DNA from: a bacterium
Lineage (GTDB): Bacteria; Babelota; Babeliae; Babelales; RVW-14
Direction of reading: 5' to 3'
NCBI GenBank assembly: GCA_023249935.1
Contig: JAHFBQ010000065.1
Location: 1 to 6,889 of the forward strand
Length of the DNA stretch: 6,889 nucleotides
Shown here: in pieces, positions 4,119-6,889 of the stretch
Layout: every line of letters begins with the position of its first letter
How positions within the stretch are numbered: position 1 is the first letter of the stretch
Notes under the pieces: generated by a model
The model's database searches: none
Seen by the model: the letters and a program-made list of their open reading frames with translations, nothing else
What the model was told of the DNA's origin: nothing
Translations under genes and position numbers: made by a program

Positions 4119-4790
4119 ATGTCATCCACGGAATTGCGCGTTAAAGAGCTATTGCGAGAACGGGGTTGGACTACAAAGGTGCTCGCCGAGAAAACAGGTA
4201 TGTCAGAGAGTTATTTAACTCACATCAAGAACGGTACGCGCCGTTGGAACGAGGATGCTCTCAAGAAGCTTGCAAACGCGTTTAACCTTCATCCTGTAGA
4301 TTTGTTTGCACAACGCAAAAATCGTACAGATGAAGTTGATAAAAACGTCAAGATTCCTGAGGTTTCCAACGTTAATCTTCAATTAAAAATTGTTCCCGCA
4401 ATGGGAGACATTCCTGCAAACCCATCTCCGTATAACAACCAGTTGATGCAGGTGACTACGGGTTACAAAGATATTTTTGTACCGGTATTCAATTCTTCAG
4501 ACGATTCAATGTTTTGTATCTGCATCGAAAATAATTTGATGGCGCCTGTGTTTGTTAAGGGTGATTTTGTTGTTGTATCGCCAGAGACATGGACTCGATC
4601 AGGAGATATCGCCGCCGTTGAATATGGTAATGAAACTCAGATTAAGGCGATCATGCAAGTGACCTACATGGAAGACTTTATTGTTCTTGAGTCGGTCAGT
4701 CACAAAAATCCACCAATTGCCTTGATTCGTGGTAAAGACCATTTCCGCGTGATTGGTAAAGTTATTTATCGTCATCAAAAGCTCGCATAA
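4119..4790 (+). CDS. XRE-family regulator with S24 (LexA/CI-like) C-terminal domain lacking the catalytic serine
   Basis: The 223-residue product is a two-domain transcription regulator. Residues about 6-63 form an XRE helix-turn-helix (VLAEKTGMSESYLTHIKNGT at 21-40, then the LKKLANAFNLHPVDLF helix). Residues about 91-220 form the S24 fold: VPAMGDIPA (92-100), a core NNLMAPVFVKGD (138-149) and SGDIAAV..QIKAIM (161-179). In cleavable relatives the core reads GDSMxPxxxxGD with Ser as nucleophile; here Leu140 takes its place, while the paired Lys is kept (Lys176, 36 residues on, close to the LexA spacing). The usual Ala-Gly scissile pair appears as Ala100-Asn101. So DNA binding is likely and self-cleavage unlikely. 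ATG 4119 is chosen because AAGGAG sits five bases upstream; a TTG at 4095 lies before that site. It is divergent from lpxB and may regulate itself or its neighbours. Confidence 0.88.
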   Translation: MSSTELRVKELLRERGWTTKVLAEKTGMSESYLTHIKNGTRRWNEDALKKLANAFNLHPVDLFAQRKNRTDEVDKNVKIPEVSNVNLQLKIVPAMGDIPANPSPYNNQLMQVTTGYKDIFVPVFNSSDDSMFCICIENNLMAPVFVKGDFVVVSPETWTRSGDIAAVEYGNETQIKAIMQVTYMEDFIVLESVSHKNPPIALIRGKDHFRVIGKVIYRHQKLA

Positions 4791-4811
4791 GACTTGTCAT
4801 CAAGAAATTAA

Positions 4812-4850
4812 AAAAGGGCCCAACGTAGTTTTCTACGTTGGGCCCTTTTC
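4812..4850. terminator. bidirectional intrinsic terminator
   Basis: Seventeen bases at 4812-4828 pair perfectly with 4833-4849 across a TTTT loop; the core is GGGCCCAACGTAG. The A-run on the left arm and T-run on the right make it work in both directions. It separates the convergent regulator gene (stop 4790) from the exporter gene (stop at 4857, minus strand). Confidence 0.95.
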
Positions 4851-4856
4851 TGTAAC

Positions 4857-5492
4857 TTAACGCATCAATTTTACAGCAGTATCGAAAAGCAAGTAGCCGC
4901 CAATTGATGCAAATATGATTCCCGTAACTCTACTAAACATCTCGAGATATGAGCGTTTAATTTTACTGCCAGCAAGGCTGCCAAACGTGGCTATCAGAGA
5001 AAGTATCGTCAGAGATCCACCGCCAACGCATAAGCTGCCCAGAAGCAGCAATTTATAAGAGTCTGGTGTTAGATCATCTGGAAGGACATTGATACTTACA
5101 AAGATGAAAAATAGTAGCATAAACGGATTGAGAATTGTCAGGAGAAAGGATTTTATCGTGCCTAGAATAAGTGGTTGTTGGACCGGGGTTGCATGTGTAT
5201 CAAATTTGGGCTTTGTGTGCATTAGGTGAATGCCGAAACCAATAAGTAAGATGCTACTCACCGCTTCCATGAACAAGATTGCGTTGCCCATGCCTTCTAC
5301 AATGCTGAGTAATCCTAGTGTAGCAAGAAGAAAATACATGGTATCACCAAGAGCAGCACCAACAGCGGTTGCAAACCCTTGCCAAAACCCATACAACGAA
5401 CTTTTGTTGAGCGTAAGCAAAAAAATTGGACCAACGCCCGAAGCTGCAGAAACACCGATCAAAAAACAAGTAGCCAAATAATGTGCTGTCAT
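4857..5492 (-). CDS. LysE/RhtB-family small-molecule (amino acid) exporter
   Basis: The 211-residue product is an integral inner-membrane protein with the length and layout of LysE-family translocators, which export amino acids and related metabolites using the proton gradient. Hydrophobic segments lie at about 5-28, 40-62, 72-92, 112-136, 147-171 and 184-206, giving six helices. The family signature is clear in the first two: SGVGPIFLLTL (18-28), then YGFWQGFATAVGAALGD (34-50). The Asn-Pro of the fourth segment is present (ILNPFMLLFF, 120-129). A short hydrophilic loop (HTKPKFDTHATPVQQP, 92-107) separates the two halves. GGAAGAG a few bases upstream supports the ATG at 5492. The gene is transcribed away from glmM and ends seven bases from the bidirectional terminator. 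The substrate cannot be read from sequence; lysine, threonine or homoserine are only family precedents. Confidence 0.87.
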   Translation of the reverse strand: MTAHYLATCFLIGVSAASGVGPIFLLTLNKSSLYGFWQGFATAVGAALGDTMYFLLATLGLLSIVEGMGNAILFMEAVSSILLIGFGIHLMHTKPKFDTHATPVQQPLILGTIKSFLLTILNPFMLLFFIFVSINVLPDDLTPDSYKLLLLGSLCVGGGSLTILSLIATFGSLAGSKIKRSYLEMFSRVTGIIFASIGGYLLFDTAVKLMR

Positions 5493-5585
5493 TCTTCTCT
5501 TCCATTCGATATACTGGCCAACAACATTATTTTATCATAATCATAAGAAGATCTCCACGCTTCATAACATTCAAGGAGATAAACA
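5493..5585. promoter_or_regulatory. divergent promoter region for the exporter and glmM
   Basis: This 93-base AT-rich spacer separates two genes reading outward. AAGGAG at 5573-5578 lies seven bases before the glmM ATG and is a strong ribosome site. ATCATAATCATAA (about 5534-5546) offers -10-like CATAAT for the plus strand and TATGAT for the minus strand. No convincing -35 boxes were found, so promoter positions are tentative. Confidence 0.45.
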
Positions 5586-6889
5586 ATGCAGAAACTTGCT
5601 TTTGGTACCGATGGTGTTCGTGGTCGAGTGGGTGAATTTCCGTTCACGCCGATGGCTTTGCAAAGTATTGGCGCTGCATTGGGTCATTGGATGATTGAAC
5701 GTTATGGCCCGAATCGCGTAAAAGTTTTACTTGCAGGAGATACGCGTGAGTCGGTTAATGATATAAAGGGTTATTTGTTTGATCAAATGGCTGCGTTTCC
5801 CATTGATATTATTGATGCAGGGGTTATTCCAACGCCAGCTGTATTAACCTTGATTAAAAACGATAAAACTTTTTCTTGTGGCATTGTGATTTCTGCGTCG
5901 CATAATCCGTACTATGATAATGGTATTAAGCTTTTTGATGCAGTCGCAGGTAAGCTTTCGCTTCATGATGAGCTACGCATTGTTGAGCTTTTTTCACAGT
6001 ATGCACAGCTACAAGCTGTCTCGAAATTGATCGGTACGATGACTTCCTGGTCTGGCGCTGCACAGGCATATGTTGATCACATGCTTGCTGCTGTGCCGTC
6101 ATCGGTTGGCAAGGGCCTTAAAGTTGTGCTTGATTGTGCCAATGGTGCTACGTACGAAACGGCGCCAGCGATTTTTAGAGCAATTGGTGCTGATGTGGTT
6201 GTTCTGCATGATACGCCCAATGGAGTGAATATCAATGATCATGCAGGGGCTCTTCATCCAGAACGCTTGCAGGAAGCGGTTGTTGCACATAAAGCAGACA
6301 TAGGCCTTGCTTTTGATGGTGATGGTGATCGCATTGTCATGGTCAATGCTACTGGGCAAGTCAAAGACGGCGATGATATTTTGGCACTGCTGTTAGATCT
6401 TGAAGAATACGCTCAAGAACCGGTGGTTGTTGGTACGGTGATGTCTAATTCAGGGTTTGAGGCATTTCTTGCAACCAGATCAAAGTCTTTGGTGCGTGCG
6501 GCTGTGGGTGATAAGTATGTGGTTGCCAAACTTGATGAGCTTGAGTTGCTTTTGGGTGGAGAACCATCTGGCCATATTGTTCTAAAAAATTATCTACCAT
6601 CTGGTGATGGGATCTTGGTTGCGGTTAAGGTCTTGCAGGTATTGCGCAAAAATGGTAGATGGCAGCTTGATTACATAACGAAGTATCCTCAGCTTACGAT
6701 CAATGTTCCCGTCAAGGCCAGGTGTGATTTAAAAGAGGAGCCATATGCCAGTATTCTGCAAATGTACGATAAGATAATGCAAAACGGCCGAATTCTTGTG
6801 CGTTGTTCCGGGACAGAGCCATTATTACGTATCATGGAGGAAGCGCAAGATGAACAAACAACAATAAAAATAGCACACCAACTTGCTAA
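5586..6889 (+). CDS. glmM: phosphoglucosamine mutase, 3' end cut by the window
   Basis: GlmM converts glucosamine-6-phosphate to glucosamine-1-phosphate, feeding GlmU and UDP-GlcNAc for peptidoglycan and lipid A. All four alpha-phosphohexomutase motifs are intact: FGTDGVRG (6-13), the phosphoserine loop ISASHNPYYDNGIK with Ser105, the Mg-binding DGDGD (Asp244, 246, 248), the sugar-binding GGEPSGH (324-330) and the phosphate loop RCSGTEPLLRIM (406-417). The DNGIK wording after SASHNP favours GlmM over PgM/PMM relatives. The ATG at 5586 has AAGGAG seven bases upstream and begins exactly at the family's usual MxxLFGTDG-type start. The frame is open to the last base: 434 complete codons are present, about ten short of the usual 445. 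The final TAA of the window is out of frame. No frameshift was found on codon-by-codon reading. Confidence 0.95.
   Translation, partial: MQKLAFGTDGVRGRVGEFPFTPMALQSIGAALGHWMIERYGPNRVKVLLAGDTRESVNDIKGYLFDQMAAFPIDIIDAGVIPTPAVLTLIKNDKTFSCGIVISASHNPYYDNGIKLFDAVAGKLSLHDELRIVELFSQYAQLQAVSKLIGTMTSWSGAAQAYVDHMLAAVPSSVGKGLKVVLDCANGATYETAPAIFRAIGADVVVLHDTPNGVNINDHAGALHPERLQEAVVAHKADIGLAFDGDGDRIVMVNATGQVKDGDDILALLLDLEEYAQEPVVVGTVMSNSGFEAFLATRSKSLVRAAVGDKYVVAKLDELELLLGGEPSGHIVLKNYLPSGDGILVAVKVLQVLRKNGRWQLDYITKYPQLTINVPVKARCDLKEEPYASILQMYDKIMQNGRILVRCSGTEPLLRIMEEAQDEQTTIKIAHQLA

Noticed and set aside
4500..4511. DDSM (residues 128-131) as the S24 catalytic serine motif
   Set aside because: It is not followed at the right spacing by P...GD. 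The NNLMAPVFVKGD core aligns exactly with GDSMxPxxxxGD, so the serine position is Leu140.
5230..5481. Plus-strand frame within the exporter gene
   Set aside because: It is the complement of a clear LysE-family coding sequence and has no ribosome site.
6099..6359. Minus-strand frame within glmM
   Set aside because: It is antisense to the highly conserved DGDGD region of glmM and resembles no protein family I recognise.
6887..6889. TAA at the very end as the stop of glmM
   Set aside because: Codon-by-codon reading from 5586 puts the last bases as GCT-AA, so this TAA is out of frame. The gene is still open and lacks roughly its last ten residues.

Overview
The window reads as chromosomal DNA of a Gram-negative, AT-leaning bacterium. 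A lipid A gene (lpxB) and the UDP-GlcNAc precursor gene glmM lie close together, and two open frames (188-492 and 1652-2617) begin with signal peptides followed by unrecognised sequence. The style (small secreted orphan proteins, an lpxB product with a hydrophobic leader, short dispersed palindromes) resembles host-associated lineages such as Candidatus Dependentiae (TM6). That placement is an inference from style, not something a marker in the window proves.

Layout. Positions 1-187 hold only competing, undecided open frames. Positions 188-492 hold a small secreted Cys-rich gene that appears frameshifted, followed tail-to-tail by an orphan copy of the last 36 codons of lpxB (489-599, minus strand). 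A compact HI1419/HI1420-type toxin-antitoxin pair follows (641-1271). A roughly 380-base gene-free stretch (1272-1651) contains a perfect 46-bp GC-rich palindrome inside a possible 140-bp inverted-repeat element, plus a likely promoter. Next is a 321-residue secreted protein of unknown function (1652-2617) with a terminator. On the minus strand lies full-length lpxB (2768-3988). A divergent spacer leads to an XRE/S24 regulator (4119-4790). It shares a bidirectional terminator with a minus-strand LysE-family exporter (4857-5492). Divergent from that exporter is glmM (5586 onward), which is still open at the window end.

The most notable structure is a pair of direct repeats, 388-599 and 2702-2878, that bracket the toxin-antitoxin/palindrome/secreted-protein block. 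Each copy carries the tail of the Cys-rich gene facing the tail of lpxB. The left copy continues into the longer Cys-rich gene and the right copy continues into complete lpxB. A segment entering by a single crossover (or a tandem duplication followed by loss) at a Cys-rich gene/lpxB junction would give this arrangement. Both copies preserve a hairpin-plus-T-run terminator that points along the plus strand and sits inside the lpxB coding sequence.

Functional links. GlmM makes glucosamine-1-phosphate, which leads to UDP-GlcNAc for peptidoglycan and lipid A, and LpxB acts later in lipid A assembly. The S24 regulator lacks the usual self-cleavage residues, so it probably senses something by means other than RecA-type autoproteolysis.
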